Assembly: GCA_948567375.1 (NCBI GenBank)
Contig: OX419761.1
Coordinates: 29,638,501-29,702,500, forward strand
DNA from: Lunularia cruciata
Lineage: Eukaryota; Streptophyta; Marchantiopsida; Lunulariales; Lunulariaceae
Direction of reading: 5' to 3'
DNA length: 64,000 bases
Shown: piece by piece, positions 34,135 to 55,234 of the stretch
How positions within the stretch are numbered: position 1 is the first letter of the stretch
Layout: the number at the start of each line of letters is the position of its first letter
Position numbers and translations under genes: made by a program
Notes under the pieces: model-generated
What the model was told of the DNA's origin: nothing
Databases searched by the model: none
Seen by the model: only the letters and a program-made list of their open reading frames with translations

Positions 34135-34599
34135 GAAATTTGCGCTTGCAATGGGCAGGCAATGCCGATCAATTTGCTCCCTATCAAAAATCCAATCTGG
34201 CAATGATGAGTTTCCGGAGCAAACTCGCCATCAACTCGCATTTTTTATGTATTTGCGAGATTTGGCTGACTGGCCGAATAACTACCTCACACGTGCTGAA
34301 TATTCACTCTCTAACGCGAGTTTAACGTATATATTTACTGACTTTGCGGTGTATCATCTACAAATGTATGACTCTTAAACGCAGCACCACATGCCCACGA
34401 AACGCCCAAGTAGCTCGACAGAATTTCCTGTGCCCCTCATACCGTGGAGATGAGCTCATGACAGCCAGGCAAACTCCATTGCTTTCAATGATTGTGGTTC
34501 ATGAGAGAGTGAGTTCTTCATCATGGAGACAAGAAACACAACGAGAACCTACGCAGAAGCGAAACTATCAGGGGTTTTAACCTTTGTCTTTTTGGATGG

Positions 34600-37500
34600 C
34601 TATGGATATAATTAGTTGGAGAGCCATCATGAACACTTATAAAATATGGATCATTTATGAATCATTTCCTGAGGTCATCCGTAAGTTTTTTAATTAAAGT
34701 CTACCTGCAAAACAGCTATTGAAACCCCTCGTGGAAGAAGAAAGAGAAGAGAATGAGTGACTTACGACATACCTAGTTTCCTGACCTTCTCTTTGATCCT
34801 CTAATTTTTTGCAATTCTATGCAATTACAAAACATATTTTGCTTTTATTTTGCAAAGAGTTTCAAGGATTTGAATAACCTTATTGGAATATTGCACTATG
34901 TTTTCTCTAACTTGGTGATGACTATACACAAGCAAGTCTAACCAAATGTATAGAAATGAAGTAGGAGTACATCAATGGGAGGGTAAGTTTGTGCTAAAAA
35001 AAGACTATAGTGATTTAATATCTCATACAAATGAAGTAAGCCACATATGTATATCTCAAATGGGAACATGAGTTATATATCATTGACTAAGTTGCCAAAG
35101 ATGAAAGAGCTAAAGGATCATTTGCTCTTAGCGATAACCCAAAACCATCAAACCTCTTACTAGAGCTAAAACCTTAGAGCTAAAGGATCATTCGCTCTAA
35201 TAGAAAACCCAAAACAATCAAACTTCCTACTAGAACTAAAACCTTAGAGTGAAGTTTCAAGAGGTGATGGACTAGTATAGGTGAACTCCAAGTATAGCAC
35301 CTACAAGTATTCTCTTGTAATTCCAAGTTCTTTAGGCTAAGTGTAGATGCATATAAAACTCTATTTACATCCTCCAAAACATCTATAATATATATGTGTC
35401 ATTTGAAAGTGAAGAGAAGAGGCATGAGAGGAAGTAGTTGCCATCTCTCTCGAAGTAATGAAGTGAGTACTTCAAACAGAGGATAACCTAAGGATCTCCT
35501 TGAGAGTACATTTAGTAAATAAAAATGTTAATTTCCATGAGATTATAATAGCTGTATATTAAAGGTGACTCTGTATTATAATAATTACACATGAATAGAC
35601 TTAATAAAATGTTCTGATCACTCAGAAAACAAAGAGCATAAAATAAAGTATATCAAGTGATAGTATGTAAGTCATTTGAGACATCTTCTTGAACAACAAT
35701 CCAATCAAATAAAGGTCAAAGAATGCTCAATATAACTATCAATAACCTCCAAGAGTGATAACAACAAACTAATACCAAGGCAAAATATGATAAGAAAGAA
35801 TATCAAAGCTATAAATAAATGGTAATTGAGTAGAGATCCATTTGAAAGTACATGGAGAGATAAAGCACCAAATGTTTATGAAACTTTGAGTGGATCTGGA
35901 CCAAAGCCAATATTCTAACAACAAATAAATAAGAAGAGAAACCACATTCTAGTATATATATGAAGAGACAATCATATAAGTGCTCAAAAGCCAAACTCAA
36001 TAGCCCAAAATTTTTTTTTTAGATTAGGGCCAAGAAGCATTTGAAATGGTTGAGAAGTCTTTGTACGAGTCTCTTTGATCTAAAACTAACTAAATTGTAA
36101 GTGAGGTCAATGTATGAATAATGAATAAATATCAACATTATGTCCAAAAGGCCGCATTGGAGCTTTCAAACAGTTGTTTCTATGAGTGCTATAATGGTAT
36201 GATGCAAGGAATGAAAGTTATTGATACAAGAGCTTCAACCAAAAACACAGAAAATAAATTTTCAATAATTAGCTACCTATAAAGAAATGTATAGATTGAA
36301 TTAATGCTCAAGCAAATAAGGATTGATCAAGCTATAGTTTCTCTATTTGTATGGAAGTCATAGAAAAAAGAAAGGAAGTCACAACTTACTGTTAAAGTGA
36401 GTCAAATTAGTCATGGAAAAGGGCCTTATTAAAAAGGGTGATAATGTCTAAGTTACATATTTATACTCTACTACTTGGCCTAACATCCAAGGAACAATAA
36501 AGATAATAATGCTTTAGAGGTAAAACATGTGATTGTGAAGACTTGGTAAGCATACTAGTACATGCTTGGGCTTATATACTAGGGTACTCATCTTGTAAGG
36601 ATGACCAATCTTCTTAAAACCTATGAATTTTGGAGGCAATCTCTTGTTGTCTTGATGCATCTCCATGGTCTGGTAAGAGTAGAGTACCATATGAAAAGAG
36701 AGATAATAAATGTCAATAAGAAACATTCTCTTATGATCATGTAAAATAATAGCTTGTAAGAGTACAAAGAGCATGGAGCCTATTGGAGGCATAGGATCTT
36801 GGTATACATATCTAGTCAAGATAAGCCAAGAAGGAAAGCTTAGATAAGGTCAAGAGAATGTAACCATATGTAAGATTCAAGTGGGAATGGGAAAGAAAGG
36901 ATTGTTTTGCATAAAGGATTTGGGAGAGGGAGGAGAGATGTGGCCTTTGCTCTCATCTCTAGGCATTTATATTTCTTTCTAAGTTCTGCTAAAAAAAATT
37001 TTCACCCATGGATAATTTATGCAAGACTATATAGACTAATGATCAGATGTAATATACAAATATACCAAGAGTGCAAGTGATGTGGAAGAATATGATTTTG
37101 AAGAGATGGTACCTTAGTTGAGGTAGGACTAAAGGGAAAGACCTACAAATAGAAAGTGTGCCAAGCCTATCTCTCCATATGGATACCTTTAGTAATGATT
37201 CTTATGTGCACTATGTGCTAGAAGGTAGGAAAGCTAGTATTTAGTACCATTCACTATAACAACTCAAAAATAATTCTCCCTTCACTCCCAAATGATCTTG
37301 AAGAGAACACTTCACCAATGTTAAAATAGAAGATCTTACTCTCACACTCATAAAAGGTTCCTCTAGAGTTAAAGGTTCCAACAAAATTGACACCATAATA
37401 ATGGCATTATCAAATAGTAAATACCAGTCTTCTCTTAGCAAATATAGGTAGTACTCAAAAAGCCTCATTCCCTTCACTCACTCACTCTATACTATAAGTT

Positions 37501-39110
37501 AACCAACCAATGGATTCCTTTCATCTTGGAGGCCTCTTCTTATATATTCACTAGATTTACCTTGGCAAGTGCCTTGGTAACCTCATAAAATCCTTACTTT
37601 TCCAAAATTACCCTAGGTATAGAATCCTTGGTCAATCAAACATCATATGTGTTTTTTGCATCACATGCCTCCTTTTAGAAACTTCCAAGTATATTTCTTA
37701 AGAATATCTACCAAAGTAACCTACCTACACTACAAAATGTCACCTAACTTAATCAAGTCAATTGAAGGTCAATACCTTTTATATGCCAAGTAAATTTGAC
37801 AATACAAGGTCCAAAATGGATGTCCTAGTCTCATTTACTCTAATATAGATTCCTTAAAGGATCACACTCTAATATAAAATTTTGTAATCATTTCCCATTA
37901 GAATAAAATATAATTTAAAATTAATTAAGGATCCCATCCCATTGAGCATCCAACAATAAATATTGGATCTTTCTCCTTATTAAGTAATATGCCCCTAACT
38001 TAGTTATTACCATGCTTAGCTAGTTGTAATTAACTCAAAACCATAAACGTACTATTAGTAACAAATGTGCGCCCTATAGACCAAAATAGGGAGACTATGT
38101 ATAAACATCTCAAGAAGTGTACAATTTCTAAAAGTTCCATTAGACTAATTGATATTGAAAGTCTCCAAAGCAACAATCATAGCCCAAGTTTAATGTGCTC
38201 AAATATTTCATAGGATATACTTGAAGATATCCTAAATACACTATGTTTTAAATCATCATAAAATAAAATGAAGAGCTATAGTCTTGTTGCTCAAAGATTT
38301 AAAAAATGGAGCAATACCAAAATTGAGATACATAAAACCAAATTGTTTTGAGCTATATGTTTTAAACTCAATCTCTTAACTCCCTCTACATTGTTGTTTC
38401 CAATATTTCATTATGAATTTGCAGGTCATCCAAATCATGAAAGATGGAAATATTTAGTCCCATTTCCAACATTGGATATTTCTAAAGAAAAGGAGATTTC
38501 AATATCTTTTGAATTTCCACTTTTCAAAGTGAATGAATATTGTGTTGGACTCTAGATGTAGATAGAATGTGATTTGAGCCATATCTACCATTAACTAGAG
38601 AAATACAGGTGTGGCAAAAGTGCAGTTGTAGGAAATACTCCTTAGTCACTATATAATTATAAGTTATGTATGAACTAAATGCAAAGCTTATTTTTTTTGG
38701 AGTTCTTCAATGCAATATTATTAATTATAAAATGTAAGTCTAAAATCAACAACAGCATAATTTGTAAGAGACATCTTTCACATTGATCAGATTCCTATAT
38801 TTAAAGCTCTTGACCATAATTGAGCTCCTTCCATTAATTTGTGAATTTAATCTTTGCATTTAATGAAATACTTCACACTGCTCAAATCTTGTAACGAAAG
38901 CTTTATATCAAAGCAAAGTTCACACACACTAATCTATGAACCTAACTCTTGCATTCAATAACATATTTTAGAGCTCTCCAAAACTTACAACCAAAGCTAT
39001 TTGTTGTAGCACAACAATCCTAAGCTCAAATCTAGAAATTGTGCAAAGACATAAAAAAATCAACAAAATAACAACACAAATCAAATATTTTTGAGGAAAT
39101 TTCTCATTTC
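34600..39110. other. AT-rich DNA, no gene recognised
   Basis: Both strands were scanned by eye; only short frames without known motifs occur (for example minus 36819-36514 and 37477-37241). Probably very old transposon debris. A short direct duplication around 35104-35240 repeats GAGCTAAAGGATCATT and ACTAGA[AG]CTAAAACCTTAGAG. Confidence 0.35.
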
Positions 39111-39115
39111 ACCAT

Positions 39116-40290
39116 TATTGTAACCTTTTGAAGATTGAAGAACATAAGATTGAAATCCCTAATACTCTAATGCCCCAAAAGAGCACTTCAACTCTATGAT
39201 ATAGCGGATAAGATCCACTCCAATGGAGCTACATCCTTAGATGAGATGCATGGATTGGTGTAATACCATTAGCTAGACATAGTATCCAGAGATGAAAATT
39301 GGCTTGGTAATATCTTGAGGGATGTTATATATGATATTCCAAGTATATCAGATAGAGATGTCACCAAAATAATACTTCCATTAATAGGGTAGAGGTCAAA
39401 AACACCTTGAAAACTTTGGAGCCAATTTCAAAGGCCTAAACATATGAATTAGGCCTTGAAAATTAGTATTTTCTTTCTCCAAAGGAAAGATTATTGCCTT
39501 CATCCCCCGATTTTTTCTTGTTGAGAGCTTTCAAATGGTACCTCATCCATGCAGTTCTAAGCTTCCTACAAGAAGATTCTCCAAATATTCCCTTTGGTCA
39601 TACTTGATTGACCAACCAAATAAACAAGGACATACATGTTACAAATTCATGCAACTAATCTAAGTGCAGAGTTTACAGCAACATGTTACAAATTCATGCA
39701 ACTAATCTAAGTGCAGAGTTTACTTGGAGTGGATCCTCTTTGTTATATAATAAAGACAAGGTGCTCCTTTGGAGCATTAGAGTATTGAGTGTTTGAGTTT
39801 GAGAGTTGACGTTTTGTGTTTCTCTTGAGGGTTCTCCAATCCTCAAAATATTACAATCAATCACATGTCAGCACTAGTTTCATTTGGTCAAACAAGTTTG
39901 ACCAAATAGAATCTTTTGGGAATCTTTCTATTTAAAGCTTAGAATAAAATGGAAGTAGTACCATTGGAAAAAACTCAACAAGACAAACTTGGATGGGATA
40001 TCAAGGCAATGCATTCTCTCCCAAAGTGGGAGATAATTCAAAGCCTAATTCCTTGTTTAGGTCTACAAAATTGGCTTTGAAGTTTTTTGTGTATCTTTTA
40101 CCTCTACCCTATTGATAGAAGTCCTCTTTTGGTGACTCCTCTATCCACTCATCTTATATCATCATGTTTAACATCTCAAAAGATATTACCAAGCCAATTT
40201 TCACCTTTAGCTAATTTCAATGGCATTACAATTATCCATTAAAAGTGTTTGATGGTCTACAATCTTTAATTGATCTATAATCCTATTTCA
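39116..40290. repeat. Diverged inverted repeat, two copies of an unknown unit
   Basis: Segment 39262-39625 matches the reverse complement of about 39890-40270 (landmarks GAAAATTGGCTTGGTAATAT, AATAGGGTAGAGGT, CTTGTTGAG, TTGACCAA). Segment 39116-39225 matches the reverse complement of about 39735-39870 (CTCTAATGC[CT]CCAAA and GATCCACTCCAA). Inside is a 43-bp direct duplication at 39634-39676 and 39681-39723. It may be two solo LTRs or foldback arms; no coding content. Confidence 0.65.
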
Positions 40291-40299
40291 GATTCCACT

Positions 40300-43200
40300 T
40301 GAATTTGAAGAAATTGTAGAATGTGGTGAAATTACATAAGTTTAGCAAGTGAATTCTATTCACCAAGGATCTAGAGTTGTCTTAGAGTAGTGTTAAAGAC
40401 TAAATTTATAGCCAAGATTAAAATTATGCAATGGTGGGTTAAATTGGTTTAGAGTTTGGAACTGGGGTTGATATTGGAGTCACAAGAAAGTGAGGCTTAG
40501 ATTGAAGCCAAGATTTGAGTTACCATTAAAGCCATATTAGATAAAAATTTGGAAAAAGACAAATAATTTTAATTTGGCTCTTTCTTTTGTCATCCAATAT
40601 GACCTTTATTGACCTAGATATGCCTTTTTATTTTCTTAATTGTATCATATTTTCATCTTCTTTCTACATTCTCTTTTTGCTTTATTTTATATCTTTCAAT
40701 ATTTTTGGTTATTTTTCTATATTTTTATTTTCTTTTATATATTATCCTTCATGTATGCTTGATTGGGGGTTTTCCTTCTAAGTTTATTGTTTTTTAAGGT
40801 TCTTGTGCTAGTAAATATCTCTTTAAGATGTCTCCTTTTTGTTCTTTTGCATACGATGAAACCATAGGTGATACTCTTCATCCAACAACTTTTCTTTTAT
40901 TCATGCCATTAATTATCTAACTTTGCCAATGGATCTTCCACTCAACACCTATAGTTATGCAAGTTCATCTCAATGGAGTCTTCTCTATCTCATACTCATA
41001 TCCCTTGCACTTTCCTTTTGGAGTATCCTAAACTTGTTAAGCTCTAAGCATGGGCTCTAGTTCAACTTATTTTCAACATCCCTTTCAATTATCTTTGGAT
41101 GATCTTATACTTGTTTTGACCTCTTAGGATGGCTCTTCCTAGCAAGTTACCACCTACATAAGACTACATACCATTAGTATTTTATACCACTACAATAGAT
41201 CTGCATATCTTGCATCGTCATTGGCACATATAACCTTTTCTGGATTCTTTTTAAATAAGAATATGATCAATATATCATAGAAGGATACCAAGATGCTTAT
41301 AGATTATTATAAACACTAGAGTCTATGCTTAGAACCCAAGTTTAGTTAGAATTATAGTTAGATTCTTCAAACATATTAGCCCTTTCTATCAAGGCTCAAC
41401 CAAACTCCAACTCATGGTTATGTTTTCTACATGTTTCCACCATATTTAAGCTTTTCCTTCTTGATTTACCTAGACAATGTGTGTACATGATATCCTTGTG
41501 CCCTTATGTATCTCAATAGGCCATACACTCTACATGCTATAATAACTTATTATTTTGGATGCCCATGATAGAGATGTTCCCTCTTGCACTTCATCAACAC
41601 TCTCTTCATAATGGACCTCTACTCCTACCTACCCATAGAAGCACATCAAGATATCAATAAATAAATTTTGAGAATCTTAGGTTTTTGCAAAGAGATTTAT
41701 TGTTTTTAAAGGATGGATACACCAAACAAGCTCAAGAAATCATCATTAGGCTTGCCAAGCCTCAATAATCTTATGCCTTACTTCCAAACCATGGACACTT
41801 ATACCACTCATTGATATTAGAGAAAACATGAGAGTATAAATATAGAGCTCAACACTCTACCTTCTAGACCAACCTCTTTTTCCTCTATCTTTTTGAATGT
41901 ATTACAAACCATTGATCACCTCGTTTATTTTCATCACAACTTTAACCTAGATGAAGAGTTATACTTTAAAAGTATATCTGTAATAATGCATTGCTTTATT
42001 CTTTATTCTTTTTGCTTCTTTTCAGATGTGAAATTGACTTTGGTCTTTGAACACTTAACTGATTATCTCTCACTTAAATTTAGGCTCTTTTTTTGTTGTT
42101 GTCCAATGTAATGTATCTAGTTTAATACTAAAGTACCTATTTTTTTGATGTCTCACTCTCATTGTCTCTCTGAAGAAAAATTTGGTAATTGTCTCATTGT
42201 TATTTCAAGCTAATTTCTTTTGATAATCTTTCTTGTTGAATGTGTCTCTATATTATGTTACTAGTGTCATTATTAAATACTATTAGATGGTTGTTGCTAA
42301 AATTAGATTATTTGAGGACTTCTATATTGATTGATTGAATGGTTGTCTAAGTAGATATATACAATGGTGTTGATCCTATATGTTATTTTGCTTTGCTTTA
42401 TCCACATTATTTAGTAGAGTATTCGGTGTATTTTATACTATTAGGGGAAATTAAATAAAATGGAATCTATTATATAACTATCATACCACCATAAAGGTTA
42501 TCAGACCATTTCATTTAGTAAAGCACCTACTAAGGAGATCCTTTACATGGACTTTTGTTTGGAACTACTTCATGCATAGAGAGAAGAAGAAGTTACTTTG
42601 TGTCATGTCTTTTATATTCATTGTCAAACAATATCTATATTGGGTCATCAAAAGAGGTATTTTGATCCCTTTTTCTCTTATATTTTGCTTGGATTTAGAA
42701 TCCATAAGCAATCCTTCATGGGTTGCATATGTATTCTAACTTTCTCTCCAAAATTTCTCTCAAGGTTTCAATTTCCACTAGAATGCTTGAGTGTTTTGTG
42801 TTGTCTTCTAAGATTGATTATTTTTATAGCTCTTTCATTTTTGATATCTTAGTCCAAGCAATAAGCCATGCTCATGTACTGCCCATTTTGGGGCTACATA
42901 AGTAGTTCATTACATTTTGAGGAAATGTTGTTTGTATAATGCCTTTTATTTAGTATATATCTTCCCACACTTCAAATACCTTTGAATCTTTAGTATTGGA
43001 GATTTTTGTGCATAATTACTATGATTTTGATTGTCTTCTTCGAGAAGCAACACAAGGATCTTTGGAAGGGAAGGGCTATAGCAATTTATTACACCATACT
43101 CACCTCTTTTCCAGCAAGGAATCTCAATCATCATAAATGGTCCTAAGCATCATCATGTTTACCTAAACATCTAATAACTATAGCTCTTCTTGTATCTTGA

Positions 43201-44200
43201 ACACTTCCACACTTTTACTAAATATACGTTTAGAGTACCTTTATTCTATATTTCAGCAATAGTTTTTCTTGGATGATTATCGAGTTTTTTTTTCCTAGGG
43301 CTTTGCAAGTTTTTTGTTGGGTTTTTTACCCAATTTTCTTTTCCTATAGTCTTCTGTATCCAATATTTCTTAATTTTTGCTTTGGGTGAACTCTTTAGCT
43401 CAGATTTTCTCCTAGTTCTTGCAGCGGCAAAGATGTCCCTATTTTCTTTGGCTTGGAAGTTAGAGTAATACAGTAGCCATTAATTTTTTATTTTATGTAA
43501 AACTCTTCATTTAACTTGAATAGATGGTAATTAAAGGTTATTGATTGAAAATGCCATCCAAGGTCAGCACTAAGTGCGATGTCATAAAGGCCTTAGTTTC
43601 TTATTTCTTAGTTAGTCATGTTCAAAATATGAATAAAGTAATCATAAATCCTGAGTTCTAAGTGAAGTGATATGAAGGTAAAAACGTTTTGCTCATTTGT
43701 TTCAAGTTAAAATGAACATTCAGAGTTTATTTATAACCTGTAATTTAAAAAAAGAATGCACTTTGAATTCTTTCTTCTCGTGAACTTAAAGTAGCTTACT
43801 TTCCACAAAAACTTACATTATATAGGTATATTAAAAATAAAATAAAATAAAATAAAAGAAAAAAAGAAAAAGAAAAAGATGGTTCATTACCAATACCCAG
43901 TGAAGAAAACATCAAATACCTTTATATTGCTACTGAAATCCTTGAAATAGTGGGACATATCTTTCTTGAGAGGGAGCATACATATATTACCGGGCAAGTT
44001 TAAAAGCCACATACTTTAGAGATAGTAATTTACTTTCTTGTCTAACAATTTAGACATTTCAAAAGTATATTGCCAACAAAGAGGCCAAAGTATATCTATC
44101 TGTAAGAGTATTTCAGTGGCTCTTTGGGGCTTAGGAAGCTATTTTCGTCTAATCGTGTTGTACACAAGCTCTTTAGAAATTTGGCCTAAAAGAATCCCAC
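40300..44200. other. AT-rich DNA without recognised genes
   Basis: Only frames made of hydrophobic AT-rich codons are seen. A (AAAAT)n/(A)nG purine tract lies at about 43828-43880. Confidence 0.35.
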
Positions 44201-44439
44201 AATCTAGAGATTATATTCCCTTCCAGTGCTCCTAGACCCCACATTGCTCGTGCAGAGGAGAGACCCTGGCTACTACCCAAGTTTGCTTATACTTACAATA
44301 CCAAGAGCAATTGCTGGCTAAAGGGGAAATCGGCACTGTACAAGAACTATTTGTGGCCCAAGCCAAAAGTTTTGTGACACTCTAATAAGTGTTCCCATAT
44401 CCTCTTCAGCGAACAGGACCATCGTGATCTGTACACAAG

Positions 44440-45025
44440 CCAGTATGACCGGCCACGTCAGACGCTAGAGACGTCGCAGGCACGAGTACCTTCTGTGACA
44501 GTAATAGCTGGTGGTAGAATCTTGATCGTCCAGCCGAGGATCCGATGGACAACTTGGAAAGATAGATCTCGGTAAAAGAAATAAATTGACAATTACTGCC
44601 CCTCTAAAAGGTGCTAATGGGGAGAGCAGAAGTATCATGAGAAAAATTGTGACCAGCAAGCAATACTAAACGTGCGACACGTGGTTAGGTGACTTGGAAG
44701 ACCGCCAGATAACGGTGGATTATTGACTGGCCCACCGGAGAACCGGCACAGTTTCTCCGGATGAGCTTCCGGTTTTCTTTGAGGAATTTGGCCCTTCATC
44801 CTCTCTGCCTTCTCCTGCTGCTTGGGGCCTCGTTTCGATCTCTGGGCAACTCTCGTCCAGATCAAGTCATCTTTCTCAAGTTTTATACATCGTATTCTCA
44901 GAGATTGGATCAGCAACGAGTGCCTCCTGTCTTGTGTCGGGAGGTGTTTCTTCTTCTTTGGTTCAACTCGTCTTTCACGAGATCTCGGCAGCGAAAGGCG
45001 AGGAGGTTAATACCAAAACTTCAAA
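44440..45025 (+). promoter_or_regulatory. Promoter and 5' leader region of the V-ATPase B gene
   Basis: CpG-rich compared with the flanks. It contains a G-box CACGTG at 44678-44683 and further ACGT cores near 44456-44475. An 8-bp inverted repeat CCGGAGAA (44735-44742) / TTCTCCGG (44753-44760) is followed by a CT-rich leader, common in plant 5' UTRs. No clear TATA box, as in many housekeeping promoters. An ATG at 44761 opens a 98-codon frame that overlaps the true start out of frame, so transcription probably begins downstream of it or the leader is spliced. The start site cannot be fixed from sequence. Confidence 0.5.
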
Positions 45026-51284
<6,259 letters not shown>

Positions 51285-51289
51285 TAGCA

Positions 51290-54200
51290 TTTGCGTGTTT
51301 GTCCTTCGGGACATTTCGGCTTTAGACTCCTGTATAATGGAGGTTTGTTTGATAAGGGAACTTGGTGTAGTCTTGAGTTTGAAATGTTTTTACTCCTCTG
51401 TCTTCCTACTGCATCTAGTCAATTCAATTCCACCTTTGATAACATTCTAGGTTGAGAAACTGTGCAGAAATGCAAGTTTTGGAGTGGAAGGGTGGCCCAA
51501 CAATCTGTCCACTACTGCTAGTTCATCATGTCTATATGTGGGAATCTACCCTTGGATTATATCTAATAATACATAGCAGCTGGAGCTAGCAATGTGCCTG
51601 TTGCCGTCAAAGAGGACTAGTTCAGTTACTGTTGAAATGTCCGTCTACATGCATGACTGGCATTGTCTAAGCTAATCCATGACGGAGCACGAGATCCTAT
51701 TGAAAGGCGTCCGTGGCTGAAGTTTATTCTTATAGAATTGCAAAATTCCCAATCAGAAGTATGTGGTTGAGATAGTATTCAGTAAATTCCTACAATCCAG
51801 CCTGTTCAATGATAGTTAACTCCGATGATTTGTGATAAGTGTATTCTGCGCTTCAGTTTCATTCCTCGAATGTCTTGTTTGCCCGGACTAGGTGGGCAGC
51901 TTTGGTGTTAAAGTGAGTCAAAAGTGCGACGAACTGCGCTGCTCTTAGCTTTTCCATGAGAATGATGAAGTACGCAGGTAGTTGCAGAATTTAGCTTTTA
52001 AAGTTTGCTGTAGGGCAACCAAGAACCTCCGGTGTATTCGAGTACGACCCATGGAGGACAATCAGATTAACTGAGGGGATAGGAGGCAAATAAGTCAAGG
52101 CTTCTTGTTGTGAGGAATGAGTTCCTCACCATGCCCAACTGACGAAGTTGGGCACAGGGTCGAGAGCTGGTTGAGATGTCTGCTTAATCTTAATTTCAGC
52201 AAAAGCGAGGTGCAATCGCTATGGTTGTTGGTATTTCATGCACAAGAAAGACGTGAGAAGTTTTGCTGTTTGTTTTTCGCAGTGGATGTCTGCCCTCTCT
52301 GCTGTTCCTTTGTTCCCAGTGGGATTAGTTCGTTAATATGGTACTTTCCTGGACTGGTCTGAATCAATCAAGACACAGTTTAGAAGTCTGCGCAGAAAGG
52401 TGCTCTGAAATTCCGTTTCTGCAACACTTTTTTGGAGATTGTAAAGAAGGATCCTACACCGAGACAAGCGCACAGATTACAACACTGATTTGCTTACACC
52501 GAAGTTTTAGCAAGTCTCCACTGAGTTGTTTAGCAATCTGAATGGTTTCATGTGAAGACTTCAAGACGATTGGAATTAAGAACAAGGATTTTCAAATCGA
52601 ACGGCTTTTACTGAAGTACTATTCTGTGTAAAATCCATTGCTGCCTTTCTTGAACAGCTGCCAAGAAGTTCGCATCAGTAGATGGTTCAAGTTTAAGGTC
52701 TTTTAAACATAGGATTTCTTCTGTAGAATCCAGATGGTTTGTGATGGATCATTGACTTTGACACGTTTTCATAATGGGGAGATTCAAACGAGGGTCCTAC
52801 AAAAGATCCGTAACTGTTTAATGGTCGGTGGGGAAAAAAATTATGATCAGCGTGGTAGGGGTACGCTGGAAATTTTACCATACCCGGACCACAGTCTAAG
52901 AAATCCTGCAGGTCACGGTGACCCGTTATATTTTACAGATGGTTGAGGCTTAAAGATAGTCTGTAAGTTTTAATTAGAGATAATGAATAAACACGTTGCA
53001 GGTTAACTGTTTTCCACGCATCAGATGATTCATTTTATCATAATAGTCTTTAGCTAATCTAACCCGTAAATCTCTATTACGTTCAACTCGCTATTGAAAT
53101 TGAAATTCTCTCCAAGAACTGCAAGTCTGGAATGTGAAACTGTAAAATTTTGTGTTCATTTGTGTGAGAGTTTTTCTGTTAATACCCTATCAGAAATTTG
53201 ATGTGCAGTGGTTCGGGTCCCGTAGGAAAAGCGTACATTTCCCATTTGAATCCCACCAATATACGATAACTCTTTGAGACTATGAAGTGGTTGATGATGT
53301 TATGGAAGTCAAACGAACCGGTCAAAACGAGACTGTAAAATTGTCAAAAAGGAGAAGCGAATCATTCCCACGGACTAAAATTCTGGACTGTATTTCTCTT
53401 TGACTCTCAAATCATCATTCTAACACTTCACCAGTACGCTTCAACAGAGTCCAACTAATTGTGATGTCTCACTAATGATTACTGTTTTCGTTAATCAGAC
53501 TTCTCATACTAGCGGAAACTGTTTCGGTTAATTCCCAAAAAGAGAACGATTCTAAAGCCTTTACTCCACAACATCTGCATCAGAAACGATCCAACACGAG
53601 AATTGTTCGATTGCAAATTACACTGTAGTTGATATTCAACGAAGTTGTCCAGTTCTCTTCCCATTCCATTGCATCAGCCTTCCAACGTTGCAGCACATAT
53701 TGTGGAGTGTCCTCTCTTCTAGTTGCCTCCGATTTGAGCCAATGGGTCCAAGCCCAAACAAGGAAGCCGTGCAGTCGGCCTGCCCGACCCTGCCGTCGAG
53801 CTTTAGCCTTCGCGTTTACATAACTAAAGCCAACGATGGATGTCTAATACACCAGTCATTATATCTTTGCTATCTTGCGATCATCATCCAGGAGACTGTT
53901 TACGATAAATAAATCTCACCGTTACGTAAATCACAAGAAATAACATGTGCCAGTTCAAAGATATCTATGTCGTTGAATCTGGACTTCCACTTACCCGGAA
54001 GTAACAGTATTGCGAGCCTGATAATTGAAGGACGATTATCCTTAGGTTTTTTGTTTCCATAAAGTTCCAACTTTATGGAATGGTTATGATAAAACAAACT
54101 GAAATCATTTCACAAATTCCAGGTAAACTCAAAAGTAAATTCGTTATAGTATTCCATGTATTCATGGAATAACCTATACTCGTTTTGATGTGTGTCACCA

Positions 54201-55220
54201 ACAAAGATCAGGAAATTTTACGACTGTGGACAAATATTTCATATAAACCTATGGATACTTCTCATCACACCCCATGCAGGTTCACTCAATATGCATGAAA
54301 TTCTACTATGGAAAAGCTATAAGACTTAGTAAAACTTTAAACCCTTTATCATGCTCGCTAAATAAGAAAATATACGGTTTACAAGAAAAACCTAATGCAA
54401 CGGGATTGATGGATTTACTTTAATGTACAAACCAATCACCAATGCCTTCGATTATCGCAATGCTCAGTTTACTCGTTTACTTAGGGGAATGGAGATTTTC
54501 CCATTCTTTTGAGTGAAACTCATTTATATAGTTTATTTTCGTATCATAGCTATTGACTAATGAATGCATTTCTTATCATCATCGAAGAAAGAGAATATTA
54601 AAAATATGAAAAAAATCAAAAATATAGAATTGAAATGAAATAAAATTTTGAAAAAACCATGAAAGAAAGGAGATAAATTTTGCGTTTCAATTTATTGTGG
54701 AATGCCGTATGTCCACTAATGGCTCTATTTCGCTCGTCATCGAATAGTGTCAATCAGGTTCCGGAATGAAAATATTCTGCTCGATGGTCAAACAGAAATG
54801 ATCATTTGATATAAATGTTCAAAATATTAAATGCTCTTTGCATATTAATGGATAGTTAGAGAAAGTTCTACCATTTTTGGTTACTAAATCACTTGGCATT
54901 AGCCACCTAAATTCACTTCAAAAGAATCACCAATGTTTCTTGTTATCACTGGAAAATTTCAGTGAAAAGGATAACCAGTTCATGGCATTTTCTACAATAA
55001 AACCGGTCCAACATAAAAAATTATTTCCTATTAATTAAGTGCCTTCATATATTGATCATATCAAAACATTTGAAACAAAACAATGATGGACAGACTCCCT
55101 ATTTATGTATATTCTATTTATTCAAAATATTAATTATAATTTAGATAATTATTAAATGAATAATTATCAATATAATTTAATATAAAAATCATAAATTATT
55201 AAAGTCTCAATGGACATGTT
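51290..55220. other. 3' flank of the V-ATPase gene, no further gene recognised
   Basis: The first ~200 bp is T/G-rich (repeated TTTG, TTGT) as expected for a plant 3' UTR and polyadenylation region. The rest carries no frame with recognisable content. 54.3-55.2 kb becomes extremely AT-rich. A small plus-strand frame at 52117-52362 (81 aa) is Cys/Leu-rich but unconvincing. Confidence 0.4.
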
Positions 55221-55234
55221 TACTTAGTACCATT

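Noticed and set aside
40587-40781. Small membrane-protein-like frame rich in Phe, Ile and Tyr
   Set aside because: Typical by-product of AT-rich DNA; no start context and no neighbours.
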